From: Methylotenera sp. L2L1
Lineage (GTDB): Bacteria; Pseudomonadota; Gammaproteobacteria; Burkholderiales; Methylophilaceae
Direction of reading: 5' to 3'
NCBI RefSeq assembly: GCF_000744605.1
Contig: NZ_JQMG01000001.1
Coordinates: 1,302,001 to 1,366,000, forward strand
DNA length: 64,000 nucleotides
Shown: one piece after another, positions 1 through 9,077 of the stretch
Layout: every line of letters begins with the position of its first letter
How positions within the stretch are numbered: position 1 is the stretch's first letter
Position numbers and translations under genes: made by a program
The notes under the pieces: model-generated
Told to the model about the DNA's origin: nothing
The model's database searches: none
The model's input: the letters and a program-made list of their open reading frames with translations, nothing else

Positions 1-53
1 AATTTAAAACACTATACAAAGTGACCTGAGTTAAATCCCGAGGTGAAAGTATC

Positions 54-833
54 ATGGCAGAAGATCTAAACACGCAAGCTCCAGTCATTAGGCAAGTGCC
101 AGCAGCAAGCGCATGGCTGTGGATTGTGAATGGTATTGGTTTGTTTAGAGCTAATCCGGTGATGTGGATCATTTTGCTGGTGATTTATCTAGCGATTATG
201 ATTCCAGTTTCACTGGTGCCTATATTGGGTTCTGTGGTGAGTACATTACTTGCCCCTGTTTTTGCGGCAGGCATGATGTGGGGTTGTCAGGCGCTTACAC
301 GTAATCAGGATTTAGAAATCAATCATCTGTTCCAAGGATTTAAGCAGAATACCTCACAGTTAATCGCCGTTGGTGGTATTTATATGATGAGTTTGCTCGT
401 GATTGCCGTGTTTGTTGTGCTCATGATGGATAGACCAACCATTGAGCTGATTGCACAAGGCAAAGATTTAAGCCCTGAGCAAGCCAGCACTGTTTTATTA
501 CCATTGTTGATTGCGATGCTTTTTTTGATGCCTGTACTGATGGGATATTGGTTTGCGCCAGTGTTAGCTGGGCTTAATCAATTGAAAGCAGTTGATGCCA
601 TGAAGCTAAGCTTTGTGGCCTGTTTAAAGAATATGCTACCATTTTTGCTGTATGGCCTGATATTTATGGCGGTGCTAATGGCCGCTATGTGGTTGGTGGT
701 TAGCTTGCATGTGATTTTTGCAGTGGTGTTTGTTGCTATTATTCCTGTCATGATGACCAGTTTGTACACCAGCTATGCTGATATCTTTGGCATAGAAGCA
801 CCAAGCCAAAATCTAGACCAAGACCAAGTTTAA
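54..833 (+). CDS. BPSS1780-type multi-pass membrane protein
   Basis: Integral inner-membrane protein of 259 residues with about six hydrophobic segments separated by short polar loops, including residues 33-75, 105-125, 145-170 and a long hydrophobic C-terminal third. The N-terminal 20 residues are polar and followed by AWLWIVNG and a GLFRANPVMW segment, which resembles the betaproteobacterial BPSS1780 family of membrane proteins; molecular function is unknown. ATG at 54 is preceded by AGGTG at 40-44. It is transcribed towards uvrD on the other strand and is followed by a strong hairpin terminator. Family assignment is from memory of the pattern and moderately sure; membrane location is clear. 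Confidence 0.75.
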   Translation: MAEDLNTQAPVIRQVPAASAWLWIVNGIGLFRANPVMWIILLVIYLAIMIPVSLVPILGSVVSTLLAPVFAAGMMWGCQALTRNQDLEINHLFQGFKQNTSQLIAVGGIYMMSLLVIAVFVVLMMDRPTIELIAQGKDLSPEQASTVLLPLLIAMLFLMPVLMGYWFAPVLAGLNQLKAVDAMKLSFVACLKNMLPFLLYGLIFMAVLMAAMWLVVSLHVIFAVVFVAIIPVMMTSLYTSYADIFGIEAPSQNLDQDQV

Positions 834-873
834 GTCGCTACATTAAGTTGCGCTTAATTCAGTGTGGCGGATT

Positions 874-915
874 AAAACCTAGCAGCTAAATTTTAGTATT
901 TAGCTGCTAGGTTTT
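874..915. terminator. Perfect 18-bp hairpin terminator
   Basis: AAAACCTAGCAGCTAAAT (874-891) pairs perfectly with 898-915 across a 6-nt loop, and T-rich sequence follows on the plus strand. It lies just past the BPSS1780-type gene. The A-rich flank also gives U-rich RNA on the minus strand, so it could serve uvrD from the other side. Confidence 0.85.
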
Positions 916-1026
916 TTGTTTTTATGGCCTGACCTATTGGGTTGACTAAGCGTAGTGATCACTTACTGCTGGATTTTATTGCTAGGTTTGCTTAGCTTGC
1001 TTTACTTTAGTGTACTTCTGGCTTGC

Positions 1027-3243
1027 TTAAATAGCCGTGAGTTTTGCAAATTCCAGCGCTAGCCATTTTAAGCCTTCACGCCCAAAATTCACCTGCACGC
1101 GCATGTCGTTAGCGTTGCCCTCGTAGCTCACCACAACACCATTACCAAATTTACTATGCGCTACTTGCTGGCCTACTTTCCACGGCATTGCATTCTTTTG
1201 CGTGCTACTTTGCTGTTTACTCATCATGGCGGGTAGCTCGTTGTAGTCTCTGCCATAGCCAGATTTAGCTACAGGCTTGCTATTTAAGTGTTTGAGTAGT
1301 TCCTCCGGAATTTCATCCAAAAAGCGTGATGGGATGCCATAGCGTACTTGCCCATGCAACATGCGGCTTTGCGCGTGGCTGAGATATAAACGTTGTCTGG
1401 CACGCGTTACCGCTACGTACATTAATCGACGTTCTTCTTCTAGGCCATTGGCTTCGTATGTGCTTTGCTCGTGCGGGCACAGGCCTTCTTCTAGGCCACT
1501 AATAAACACTACTTTAAACTCTAGTCCCTTAGACGCATGTACGGTCATGAGTTGTAAGGCTTCACGCCCGACATCGGCTTGATGCTCACCCGCTTCTAAA
1601 CTGGCATGACTTAAAAACTGTGTGAGCAGGTCTTGTTCGGTCTCGCCATCTGCGTTGCTGTGGTTGCCAAAATCCTGATTGGTAAAGGCAACTGCCGCCG
1701 TGACTAGCTCTTCCAAGTTGGCGATACGGTCTTCGCCTTCTTTTTCATTTTGGTAATGAGCCTTCAGGCCTGAAAGCGTGGTGGCGAGCTCTGCCAGTTC
1801 AGAGAGGCTAATCCCATAAGCTTCGTCCACCATTTGTCTAATCAGTGCGACAAAGCCATCAATGCCTTTGCCACCAACCTTGCCGTGCCCCACTTTATTA
1901 ATGGCGGCTTGCCATAGGCTGCAATTTTGAGCGCGTGCTGCTTCTTGCAATTGCTCTAAACTGCGAGCACCGATGCCGCGCGCCGGGAAGTTAATCACGC
2001 GCAATAGTGCCGTGTCGTCATTCGCATTGGCAATCAGGCGCATATAAGCAAGTGCGTGTTTGATTTCTGCACGTTCAAAGAAGCGTAAGCCGCCATAAAC
2101 GCGATAAGGCAAGTTGGCCGAGAACAGGGCATGTTCTAATACGCGAGATTGCGCATTAGAGCGATAGAGTAGGGCCATTTCGCCTAGCTCAGTGCCTTCA
2201 GCATGTAGCATTTTAATTTCATCAACAATAAATTGGGCTTCATCATTATCGTTGTAAGCTTGGTAAACGCGTACAGGCTCACCAGCACCGGCGCTGGTCC
2301 ATAGGTTTTTGCCTAAACGGTTTTTGTTGTGCGAAATAATGGCATTGGCGGCATCTAAGATGTTGCTGTGTGAGCGGTAGTTCTCTTCCAGCTTCACTAT
2401 ACTTTGCACGTTAAAGTCGGTTTCAAAGTCGCGCATATTGCCAACGCGTGCGCCACGGAAACCGTAAATAGATTGGTCATCATCACCCACAGCAAACATG
2501 CAGTTGTTGCTGCCAGCTAGTAGCTTTAGCCATTGGTATTGCAGGCGATTGGTGTCTTGAAACTCATCCACCAAGATGTATCTGAAACGATTTTGATAAT
2601 GCTGACGGATGTTCGTGTCACGCTCCAGCAGTTCATAGCAGCGTAATAGCAACTCGGCAAAGTCAGCTACGCCATCGCGTTGGCATTGTTTGTCGTACTC
2701 TTCAAAAATCTCACGTAACTTTTGTGAGTGTGGGTCGTAAGCATCAACCGCATGCGCGCGTAGCCCCTCATCTTTACAGCCGTTAATGTAGTTTTGTACT
2801 TGCTTAGGCGGAAATTTCTCATCATCCACATTCATCAGCTTCATTAAGCGTTTAATGACTGAAAGCTGGTCGGCAATATCTAAAATCTGAAAGCTGGCAG
2901 GCAGCCCAGCCTCGCGGTGGTGTGCGCGCAATAAACGATTACATAAACCGTGAAAAGTGCCGACCCACATGCCGCGGGTATTAATGGGTAGCGATGCAGT
3001 AATGCGGGTGAGCATCTCTTTTGCCGCTTTGTTGGTAAAGGTGACAGCAAGCAAACCAGTGGGGGAGACTTGCTCAGTTTGGATCAGCCATGCAATACGC
3101 GCAGTCAGTACGCGTGTTTTACCACTACCGGCACCAGCTAAAATCAGTGCGGACTGTTGGGGTAAAGTGACAGCCTCAAGCTGTTTATTATTTAATCCAG
3201 CTAACAGAGGGTCTTGCATGGTGGTTTGCGATTGGCTATTCAT
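1027..3243 (-). CDS. uvrD: DNA helicase II UvrD
   Basis: Superfamily 1A 3'-5' DNA helicase of nucleotide excision repair and methyl-directed mismatch repair. Seen directly: Walker A AGAGSGKT at residues 36-43, motif II DEFQDT at 226-231, motif III GDDDQSIYGFRGA at 253-265, the motif V block TVHASKGLEFKVVFI and the motif VI block RRLMYVAVTRARQRLY. The last 50 residues (VGQQVAHSKFGNGVV) form the C-terminal Tudor-like domain that binds RNA polymerase in UvrD/PcrA. Length 738 is close to E. coli UvrD (720). ATG at 3243. It is a single gene; an AT-rich region with a candidate small RNA gene on the opposite strand lies upstream. Confidence 0.97.
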   Translation of the reverse strand: MNSQSQTTMQDPLLAGLNNKQLEAVTLPQQSALILAGAGSGKTRVLTARIAWLIQTEQVSPTGLLAVTFTNKAAKEMLTRITASLPINTRGMWVGTFHGLCNRLLRAHHREAGLPASFQILDIADQLSVIKRLMKLMNVDDEKFPPKQVQNYINGCKDEGLRAHAVDAYDPHSQKLREIFEEYDKQCQRDGVADFAELLLRCYELLERDTNIRQHYQNRFRYILVDEFQDTNRLQYQWLKLLAGSNNCMFAVGDDDQSIYGFRGARVGNMRDFETDFNVQSIVKLEENYRSHSNILDAANAIISHNKNRLGKNLWTSAGAGEPVRVYQAYNDNDEAQFIVDEIKMLHAEGTELGEMALLYRSNAQSRVLEHALFSANLPYRVYGGLRFFERAEIKHALAYMRLIANANDDTALLRVINFPARGIGARSLEQLQEAARAQNCSLWQAAINKVGHGKVGGKGIDGFVALIRQMVDEAYGISLSELAELATTLSGLKAHYQNEKEGEDRIANLEELVTAAVAFTNQDFGNHSNADGETEQDLLTQFLSHASLEAGEHQADVGREALQLMTVHASKGLEFKVVFISGLEEGLCPHEQSTYEANGLEEERRLMYVAVTRARQRLYLSHAQSRMLHGQVRYGIPSRFLDEIPEELLKHLNSKPVAKSGYGRDYNELPAMMSKQQSSTQKNAMPWKVGQQVAHSKFGNGVVVSYEGNANDMRVQVNFGREGLKWLALEFAKLTAI

Positions 3244-3442
3244 AGCCGATATTTTAGCATGACTACTTAAACCGAATATTTCATATGTGGCTAGCGCTTA
3301 CATATGTTTCGGATATGCCTTTTGGACGTATGTTGAATGTATGTTTTGATATCGAGCATGGCGAGGATTTATCAGGCGCTGCAAGATTAGTGCAGACAAT
3401 AGAGCGTGTGCAAAAAAACGAAAGTCTTTCACATTTATTTTG

Positions 3443-3471
3443 GGAACTTATTTTGAAAAGGCTCAGTCTGA
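3443..3471 (+). promoter_or_regulatory. Candidate ECF sigma-E-type promoter
   Basis: GGAACTT (3443-3449) and TCTGA (3467-3471) match the -35 and -10 elements of RpoE-type promoters. The spacer is 17 nt, one more than the commonest 16. A start near 3477 would begin the transcript just before a GGTAAC-GCAA-GTTACC hairpin. The match is by eye; binding is inferred. Confidence 0.45.
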
Positions 3472-3476
3472 GCTTA

Positions 3477-3584
3477 CAGGTAACGCAAGTTACCTTTCCG
3501 CTCCAATCCTCCCTGAGCGGAAGCCTTAGACGATGAGGCACTTTTTGGACCCCAATTTCATCCCCTTGGTTGGGGTCTTTTTTT
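3477..3584 (+). ncRNA. Candidate small regulatory RNA
   Basis: No convincing protein is encoded here, but four stem-loops follow one another. Stem 1 is GGTAAC/GTTACC (3479-3484, 3489-3494) with a GCAA tetraloop. Stem 2 is TTCCGCTC/GAGCGGAA (3496-3503, 3515-3522) with an exposed CAATCCTCCCT loop, which is complementary to Shine-Dalgarno sequences. Stem 3 is GCCTTA/TGAGGC (3523-3528, 3534-3539). The terminator stem is GACCCCAA/TTGGGGTC (3548-3555, 3570-3577) followed by seven T. A sigma-E-like promoter sits directly upstream. The predicted transcript is about 105-110 nt. I could not match it to 6S, tmRNA, RNase P or 4.5S RNA. Confidence 0.5.
3548..3584 (+). terminator. Rho-independent terminator of the candidate small RNA
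   Basis: An eight-base-pair GC-rich stem GACCCCAA/TTGGGGTC with a 14-nt loop is followed by TTTTTTT on the plus strand. No protein gene ends immediately upstream, which supports a non-coding transcript. Confidence 0.8.
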
Positions 3585-3723
3585 GCCTGCTATTTGAGCA
3601 AAGGCTTTAATTTATAAGCATGAGTATAAACGCAAATCTTACTAATTGTAAATAACTTGTAATTATTTGTAAATTCACTATGTGAATGTTTGAAACGTAA
3701 GGAATTAGGAGTAGCTTACTTGT

Positions 3724-4548
3724 ATGAAGTCAACTACTAGTAATATGAAACCAAACATTAGATTTCCTACGTTGTTTATCTCTCATGGTGGCGGGCCTTG
3801 GCCGTATATTGAAGAGTTGCGTCAGCGTTTTGCGGTTACAGAGGCTGAGTTAGCCAAGTTACCAGCAAGTTTTCCTGCAAAGCCTAAAGCGATTTTGGTG
3901 ATTACAGGCCACTGGGAAGAGCCGCAATTTACGGTATCTACCGCACAGCAACCGCCGATGGTGTACGACTATTTCGGGTTCCCCGAGCATACTTATCATG
4001 TGCAGTACCCTGCAAGTGGTAGCCCTGAATTGGCTAAAAGAGTTAGCGAGCTGTTGGCGTTAACTGGGGTGAGTGTATTGGAGGATGAGCAAAGAGGGTT
4101 TGATCACGGTACTTTTGTACCGCTAATGTTGATGTACCCTGATGCGGATATTCCTGTTGTACTGCTCTCCATGAAAACCACTTATGACCCGCTTGAACAT
4201 ATCAAGCTTGGTGAAGCCATTGCGCCGTTAAGAGATGAGGGCGTGCTCATTATCGGTAGCGGGCTCACTTATCATAATATGCGTGGTTTTGGCAGGCCGG
4301 CATCGCTTGAGCCCTCTGTGCAATTTGAGCAATACTTGTATGAAGCAGTGACTAATCATGATCCGCAGCAGCGTAATCAGGCATTGCTAGATTGGGAGCA
4401 AGCGCCGTGTGCGCGGTTGGTTCACCCAAGAGAAGATCATCTTATCCCGTTGATGGTGGTGGCAGGTGCAGCGGGTGATAGTATCGGTGAGCGTATTTTT
4501 ACTGATGCGGTGTTTGGTGTGGTAATGGCTTCTTACCGATTTGGTTAA
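3724..4548 (+). CDS. DODA-type extradiol dioxygenase (LigB/YgiD family)
   Basis: Class III extradiol ring-cleavage dioxygenase fold, related to E. coli YgiD and plant 4,5-DOPA dioxygenases; it probably opens catechol-like rings using a single divalent metal. Visible family histidines are H21 in FISHGGGP, H63 in ITGHWEE, H128 in FDHGTFVPL, H184 in GLTYHN and H238 in REDHLIPL. Length 274 is typical. ATG at 3724 is used with AGGAG at about 3707, a somewhat long spacing; the in-frame ATG at 3745 (MKPNIRF) is a realistic alternative. It stands alone; the true substrate is unknown. Confidence 0.88.
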   Translation: MKSTTSNMKPNIRFPTLFISHGGGPWPYIEELRQRFAVTEAELAKLPASFPAKPKAILVITGHWEEPQFTVSTAQQPPMVYDYFGFPEHTYHVQYPASGSPELAKRVSELLALTGVSVLEDEQRGFDHGTFVPLMLMYPDADIPVVLLSMKTTYDPLEHIKLGEAIAPLRDEGVLIIGSGLTYHNMRGFGRPASLEPSVQFEQYLYEAVTNHDPQQRNQALLDWEQAPCARLVHPREDHLIPLMVVAGAAGDSIGERIFTDAVFGVVMASYRFG

Positions 4549-4783
4549 TGTTTAGGCTGTAAGCTGGCTTAGCGAACTAATGACCGCCAAGCCAGTTAAG
4601 GGGCATCATCCTATCCCCAGCCATGTTTCTTCTTCTCTAAATTTTGCATCTAAATCAATTTGTTGTAAGTCTGTAGTGTTAGATTCTCCCTCAGCACTCA
4701 TGCTGAAAATTGAGTGTCTCCAAGTGGCAATGCTTTGTAAAATCATCTTGTTCTCTTTTCTGTATGTCATTGATTAGACTAAA

Positions 4784-4807
4784 ACTCCCAAGTTTTTTCT
4801 TGGGAGT
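4784..4807. terminator. Bidirectional hairpin terminator
   Basis: ACTCCCAAG (4784-4792) pairs perfectly with CTTGGGAGT (4799-4807) across a TTTTTT loop. T-rich tracts lie on both sides in the appropriate strands, so it can end both the dioxygenase transcript and the convergent NmrA-family gene. The rest of 4549-4828 holds nothing I can support. Confidence 0.8.
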
Positions 4808-4828
4808 GTCTTTCGCTAGTAACACTAC

Positions 4829-5707
4829 TTAAATAAAAGCAGCTTTGTTGGCAGTAATAAAGTCTTCAAGTCTGGTTAATGGGCGGCCAAGTAAAGTTTC
4901 GCCATCAGTAGTAACCACCGCCGCTTGGTTAGAGGCAAACACCTCAAACAGTTCAAGCACACCTTTTGCTTGCCACTCTGGCCAGCCTGAGCCTGTTAAT
5001 GATGCATAAGTCGTGTCTTCATCAGGTGATACATAGTCAACACTATGGCCAGTCACGCGTGAGAATGCTGCGGCAATGTCGCTGCCTGATAACAACTCTG
5101 GACCAGTAATGTTGTAAGCTTTATTGGTGTGGCCTGCTGTCGTGAGTGTTACCGCGGCTGCCTCGCCAATATCTTGCACGTTTAATGGTGCAAGTTTGCC
5201 TTCTCTGATGCCAAAGTATAATTTGCCGCTTTTTACGCCATCCGCCCAGCCAAAAAAGTTATCTTGGAACCAGATAGTGCGCAGGTGCGTCCATGGCAAA
5301 CCTGATGCTTCCAAATACTTTTCTGCCTCGCGGAACTGTTTAGCAAACAGAATCGCCTCCCACTCTGCGCCAACTACTGATAGCAGCACGATTTGATTTA
5401 CCGTACCAGCTGCTACTGCAGCGTCTACCGTGTTCTTAGCATGTTGTGCTCTGTTCTCTACGTTACCTGGAATGATGTAGACTTTTGTCACCCCTGTGAA
5501 TGCAGTTTGCAAGGTAGCTGGTTCGTCTAAATCAAAAATAGCGGTTTCAATAGTTGGGAATTTTTCTTTCAATTGCGCTGCTTTACTTGCGCTTCTTACG
5601 CCAGCCACTACTTTGATGTTGCTATCATTTTTGTTCACTAATGCTTCAATTGCCGCTACGCCGTTATTACCTGCTGCGCCTACGATTAAAATGGTTTCTT
5701 GTGTCAT
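4829..5707 (-). CDS. NmrA-family NAD(P)-binding oxidoreductase
   Basis: Atypical short-chain dehydrogenase of the NmrA/HSCARG type. The N-terminal Rossmann motif GAAGNNG (about residues 10-16) binds NAD(P), and the LRTIWFQDNFF segment near residue 140 is characteristic of NmrA-like azoreductase or quinone-reductase relatives. Length 292 is normal. ATG at 5707, preceded on its strand by AGGAGCAATACC. It lies 52 nt downstream of a pirin gene in the same direction and the two probably form an operon, divergent from a LysR regulator; such sets are commonly linked to quinone or electrophile stress. Substrate unknown. Confidence 0.88.
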   Translation of the reverse strand: MTQETILIVGAAGNNGVAAIEALVNKNDSNIKVVAGVRSASKAAQLKEKFPTIETAIFDLDEPATLQTAFTGVTKVYIIPGNVENRAQHAKNTVDAAVAAGTVNQIVLLSVVGAEWEAILFAKQFREAEKYLEASGLPWTHLRTIWFQDNFFGWADGVKSGKLYFGIREGKLAPLNVQDIGEAAAVTLTTAGHTNKAYNITGPELLSGSDIAAAFSRVTGHSVDYVSPDEDTTYASLTGSGWPEWQAKGVLELFEVFASNQAAVVTTDGETLLGRPLTRLEDFITANKAAFI

Positions 5708-5759
5708 GGTATTGCTCCTAAAATATATAAAGTAATTAAAAGTTAGTAAATAAATAAGG

Positions 5760-6461
5760 TTAGTAAGGTAGGTCGAACATCAATAGTTCTGCATCTACGG
5801 CATTGGCAAACTCAATGGATGCTTCTTCTTGAATTTTTAAGGCATCGCCTGTGGTCAATTTAATGCCGTTAATTTCGACCTGGCCTCTAATCACATGCAC
5901 ATAGCCAGTTCTACCTGTAGCTAATACATGTGTTAATGGGCTGCCATCGTTCAAGATAGATGCATAAATCCTTGCATCTTGATGAATTAGTACTGAGCCA
6001 TTGTTTCCGTCCTGAGAGGCAATCAAACGCAATTGACCTGTTTTTGATGCCGCATCAAAATGCTTTTCCTCATAGCTTGGGGTAATGCCTGTTACGTTTG
6101 GGCTAATCCATATTTGTAAAAAGTGCACACGCTCAGTACTAGAGTGATTAAATTCACTATGGCTAACACCAGTGCCCGCGCTCATTCTTTGTACGTCACC
6201 GTAACGAATCACAGATCCATTACCCATGCTGTCTTTGTGTTCTAGTGCGCCACTCAATACATAGCTGATAATTTCCATGTCTTCATGGCTGTGGGTGCCA
6301 AAGCCGAGGGCAGGTTGTACGCGGTCTTCATTGATGACCAGTAGCGGACCAAAGCCCATTTGCTCTGGGTTGTAGTAATGGCCAAATGAGAACGAGTGGT
6401 TAGATTGCAACCAGCCATGGTCAGCTGAACCGCGTTGGCTATTTTTAAGAACCTGTAACAT
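5760..6461 (-). CDS. Pirin family protein (YhhW-like)
   Basis: Bicupin of the pirin family; E. coli YhhW, of almost the same length (231), is a quercetin 2,3-dioxygenase. The metal ligands are intact: H57 and H59 in FGTHSHED, H101 and E103 in VSHSEF. ATG at 6461 was chosen because GAGGAG lies nine nucleotides upstream; extension to a TTG at 6467 would place the start too close to that site. It is the first gene of a probable pirin-NmrA operon and diverges from the LysR gene at 6635. A second pirin lies at the right edge of the window. Confidence 0.92.
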   Translation of the reverse strand: MLQVLKNSQRGSADHGWLQSNHSFSFGHYYNPEQMGFGPLLVINEDRVQPALGFGTHSHEDMEIISYVLSGALEHKDSMGNGSVIRYGDVQRMSAGTGVSHSEFNHSSTERVHFLQIWISPNVTGITPSYEEKHFDAASKTGQLRLIASQDGNNGSVLIHQDARIYASILNDGSPLTHVLATGRTGYVHVIRGQVEINGIKLTTGDALKIQEEASIEFANAVDAELLMFDLPY

Positions 6462-6634
6462 AATCAATGACTCCTCTTTGTGCTTGGTGGCTTCTGTATC
6501 ATTTATCTATATGCGATAATTTAAAACATCACATTTACTGCTAAATGATTGCCGGTTAATGTGAGAAGCATTATGAACCGTTAATTTCCATCTGAAAAAC
6601 GGAAAAACTATCAACCTATCATCGAAAAATTCGA

Positions 6635-7537
6635 ATGTTCAGAATAAGCCTAGATTCTTTATTAATTATTGATGCGATTGACCGTGGCGGCTCGTTCGCT
6701 GCTGCGGGCAATGAACTGCATAAAGTTCCATCCACCATTTCTTACACGGTTAGTAAGCTGGAGCAGGATTTAGGCGTGCAAGTATTTGAACGCCAAGGTC
6801 CCAAAGTGAGTTTAACCAGCGCAGGTAAAGAGCTATTAAAAGAAGGGCGCTATCTGCTGAAAGCGGCAGAAGACCTTGAGCATAGAGTGCGGCGTGTGGC
6901 TTCAGGCTGGGAAACCGAACTATCTATCGGCATGGATTCGGTATTCTCTGCCACGGCGTTGGTTGAGGATATTACCGAGTTTTATAAAGTCGCCAACCTG
7001 ACCAGGCTGCGGTTTGCACAAGAGGCGTTATCCGGCAGTTGGGAAGCGCTGATGGATAGGCGCGTGGACTTGCTGATAGGGGCGGCGGGTGAGGGGCCAT
7101 CGGGCGGTGGTTATAACGCAGAGGTGATTGATACGATACAGTTTGTGTTTGCTGTTGCACCTAATCACCCCTTAGCCAACGTGAATAAGCCTTTAGGTAA
7201 GGCTGAGCTGTATCAGCATCGCGCGATTACGGTGAGCGACTCGGTGCGAAAAATGCCGCCACGCACGGTTGGCCTGTTGTTTGGTCAAGAAACCTTGGCA
7301 GTGCCTAATATGCGTACAAAATATGAGTTTCAGCTAGCCGGTCTGGGCTTTGGCTTTTTACCCGAGCCATTGGCGCGTGATGCCATTTCAAAAGGCTTGC
7401 TGGTAGAAAAACAGGTGGAAGAACCACGCCAGCCAGAACCCATCTACATGGCTTGGCGTAGTGGTGATGCGGGGGCTGGTTTAAAGTGGTGGGTAGATAG
7501 AATCAAATCACAGAATATGGCGGCCAAGCTATGGTGA
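6635..7537 (+). CDS. LysR-family transcriptional regulator
   Basis: Winged helix-turn-helix at residues 5-64 (GGSFAAAGNELHKVPSTISY, then LEQDLGVQVFER) followed by a periplasmic-binding-like effector domain from about 92 to 295. Length 300 is normal. ATG at 6635 has no strong Shine-Dalgarno sequence. The gene is divergent from pirin-NmrA with a 173-nt shared control region, so by the usual LysR arrangement it probably controls that operon and itself. Effector unknown. Confidence 0.9.
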   Translation: MFRISLDSLLIIDAIDRGGSFAAAGNELHKVPSTISYTVSKLEQDLGVQVFERQGPKVSLTSAGKELLKEGRYLLKAAEDLEHRVRRVASGWETELSIGMDSVFSATALVEDITEFYKVANLTRLRFAQEALSGSWEALMDRRVDLLIGAAGEGPSGGGYNAEVIDTIQFVFAVAPNHPLANVNKPLGKAELYQHRAITVSDSVRKMPPRTVGLLFGQETLAVPNMRTKYEFQLAGLGFGFLPEPLARDAISKGLLVEKQVEEPRQPEPIYMAWRSGDAGAGLKWWVDRIKSQNMAAKLW

Positions 7538-7837
7538 GGTAGGGGACGCGTTGAATGGTCGGTTAGTTTATGTGCTTAACCATTTATTCTATATGGGGGA
7601 TTGTTTCTAACGTCACTGACTGATAGTGTTTGCTTGGTTTGAATTTATACGCATGCAAGCGAGCTTTCCATTTTGTCTATGAAGCGTGAAACATTTAGTC
7701 TCAACATGCTAGAAGTACGACAGTTGAGCGGATGCCTCAAAATAAACGCGTCTAGATTATTGGTAAGCAGATTTGTAAATTCAGATTGTAGATTAAGTGT
7801 AGCGATACTTTTTTATTAACAATGAGATTGCAAATAA
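7538..7837. other. Intergenic region without recognised feature
   Basis: Three hundred bases between the LysR gene and the membrane protein gene at 7838. I see no open frame with a plausible start, no strong hairpin and no clear promoter pair; the last 60 bases are AT-rich and probably carry the promoter of the downstream gene. Confidence 0.4.
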
Positions 7838-8983
7838 ATGAAGAAAAAACTAATAATCCCCATCATGCTCGCCTTACTCGTACCTCTAATTGCAAGCTGG
7901 TTTGCTTACCCCGATACGCATTTGCCACCTGGCTTTGGTTTGTTTCCTCCGCAATATGTAGCAGATGCGCCAGGCTTTAATTTAATTATATTCTGTGCGT
8001 TGGCCTTCGTAGAGTTGGTTGTGCTGGCACTATATATTTCCCCCACGTTATTTGGTTTTAAAAAAGTCACGCCTGTGGCACCTAACAAACCCTTACCTTT
8101 ACCTATCTGGTTTTGGGTAGGTTTAGTGTCTACAATGTTTTTCTTATGGCTGATGTGGACGCGAGTGACTATATTTGGCAGCCTGGTTTATTATGCGTTT
8201 ACACCTCTATGGTGGAGCTTTATTTTTACACTAGACGGCGTTGTTTATCGTTATAACAATGGGCAGTCTTTGTTGTCATCCAAACCCAAAACACTACTGA
8301 TAAGCGCTTTGGTTTCCTTGGTTGGCTGGTATGTGTTTGAGTATTACAATTATTTTGCTTTAGGCAATTGGTACTATCCGCAATCAGAGAGTATTCCCTC
8401 ATTGTCACATGAGACGGTAGTGGTGATATTTTTACTAGCATACACCACTGTTTGGCCTGCTATTTTTCAATGGTACATGCTGTTGAATACTTGCCCTAGT
8501 TTGGTCAGTAGGTACTCTCAAGGCCCCAAAGTTTCCATCAATGGCAATATTTTATTGTACGCAGGCTATGTATTATTATTTCTAATGGTATTTTGGCCTT
8601 ATCCTTTATTTTGGGTGCTATGGATAGGCGTGTTGATGGTGTTTTCAGGCTTACTCATCAAGCTTAATATTTGGACACCGTTTGCTGATATGGCAAAAGG
8701 CAATTGGACCTCTGCGCTGCTGGTTGCGCTAGCAACCATGTTGAATGGGTTTGTTTGGGAGTGTTGGAACTACGGCAGTGCGCATCCGCAAATGCCGATT
8801 ACTAATCCCAATTACTGGGTATACGATATCCCTTATGTTAATGTGATTCATATATTTTCAGAAATGCCGCTTTTAGGCTATATGGGCTACATGCCGTTTG
8901 GAGTGTTGGCTTTGGTGATGTGGATATGGGCAGGTAATCTATTTGGTTTTGACACAAAAATAATTGATACCGATCAGCACTAA
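7838..8983 (+). CDS. Unknown polytopic membrane protein
   Basis: I do not recognise this 381-residue protein. It starts with a basic MKKK followed by a hydrophobic helix and has about ten transmembrane segments, with an unusually high content of tryptophan and tyrosine (for example LPIWFWVG, FEYYNYFALGNWYY, WECWNYGSAHP, YWVYDIPYVNV). The repeated aromatic WYYP and NYWVYDIP motifs sit in loops and may be a membrane-surface binding site, which is inference. ATG at 7838. It is followed by two hairpins before the convergent cupin gene and has no operon partner. Confidence 0.8.
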   Translation: MKKKLIIPIMLALLVPLIASWFAYPDTHLPPGFGLFPPQYVADAPGFNLIIFCALAFVELVVLALYISPTLFGFKKVTPVAPNKPLPLPIWFWVGLVSTMFFLWLMWTRVTIFGSLVYYAFTPLWWSFIFTLDGVVYRYNNGQSLLSSKPKTLLISALVSLVGWYVFEYYNYFALGNWYYPQSESIPSLSHETVVVIFLLAYTTVWPAIFQWYMLLNTCPSLVSRYSQGPKVSINGNILLYAGYVLLFLMVFWPYPLFWVLWIGVLMVFSGLLIKLNIWTPFADMAKGNWTSALLVALATMLNGFVWECWNYGSAHPQMPITNPNYWVYDIPYVNVIHIFSEMPLLGYMGYMPFGVLALVMWIWAGNLFGFDTKIIDTDQH

Positions 8984-9024
8984 ATAGCGCGACGATTACT
9001 AAGCCCTGTTTAATGGAGGGGCAG

Positions 9025-9063
9025 AGCTAAGCAGCAACCAAATAGGTGATGCGCTGCTTAGCT
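9025..9063. terminator. Long-stem hairpin downstream of membrane protein gene
   Basis: AGCTAAGCAGC (9025-9035) pairs perfectly with GCTGCTTAGCT (9053-9063), leaving a 17-nt loop. No T-run follows, so it may be a transcript-stabilising hairpin rather than an intrinsic terminator. Confidence 0.45.
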
Positions 9064-9077
9064 GTAACGGTTGAGGG

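Noticed and set aside
3281-3541. Open frames of 83-86 codons on both strands upstream of uvrD
   Set aside because: No ribosome-binding site or family resemblance; both overlap the candidate small RNA, whose hairpins explain the sequence better.
4580-4777. 65-codon open frame after the LigB-type dioxygenase gene
   Set aside because: No Shine-Dalgarno sequence, no domain, and it lies in a terminator-containing intergenic gap.
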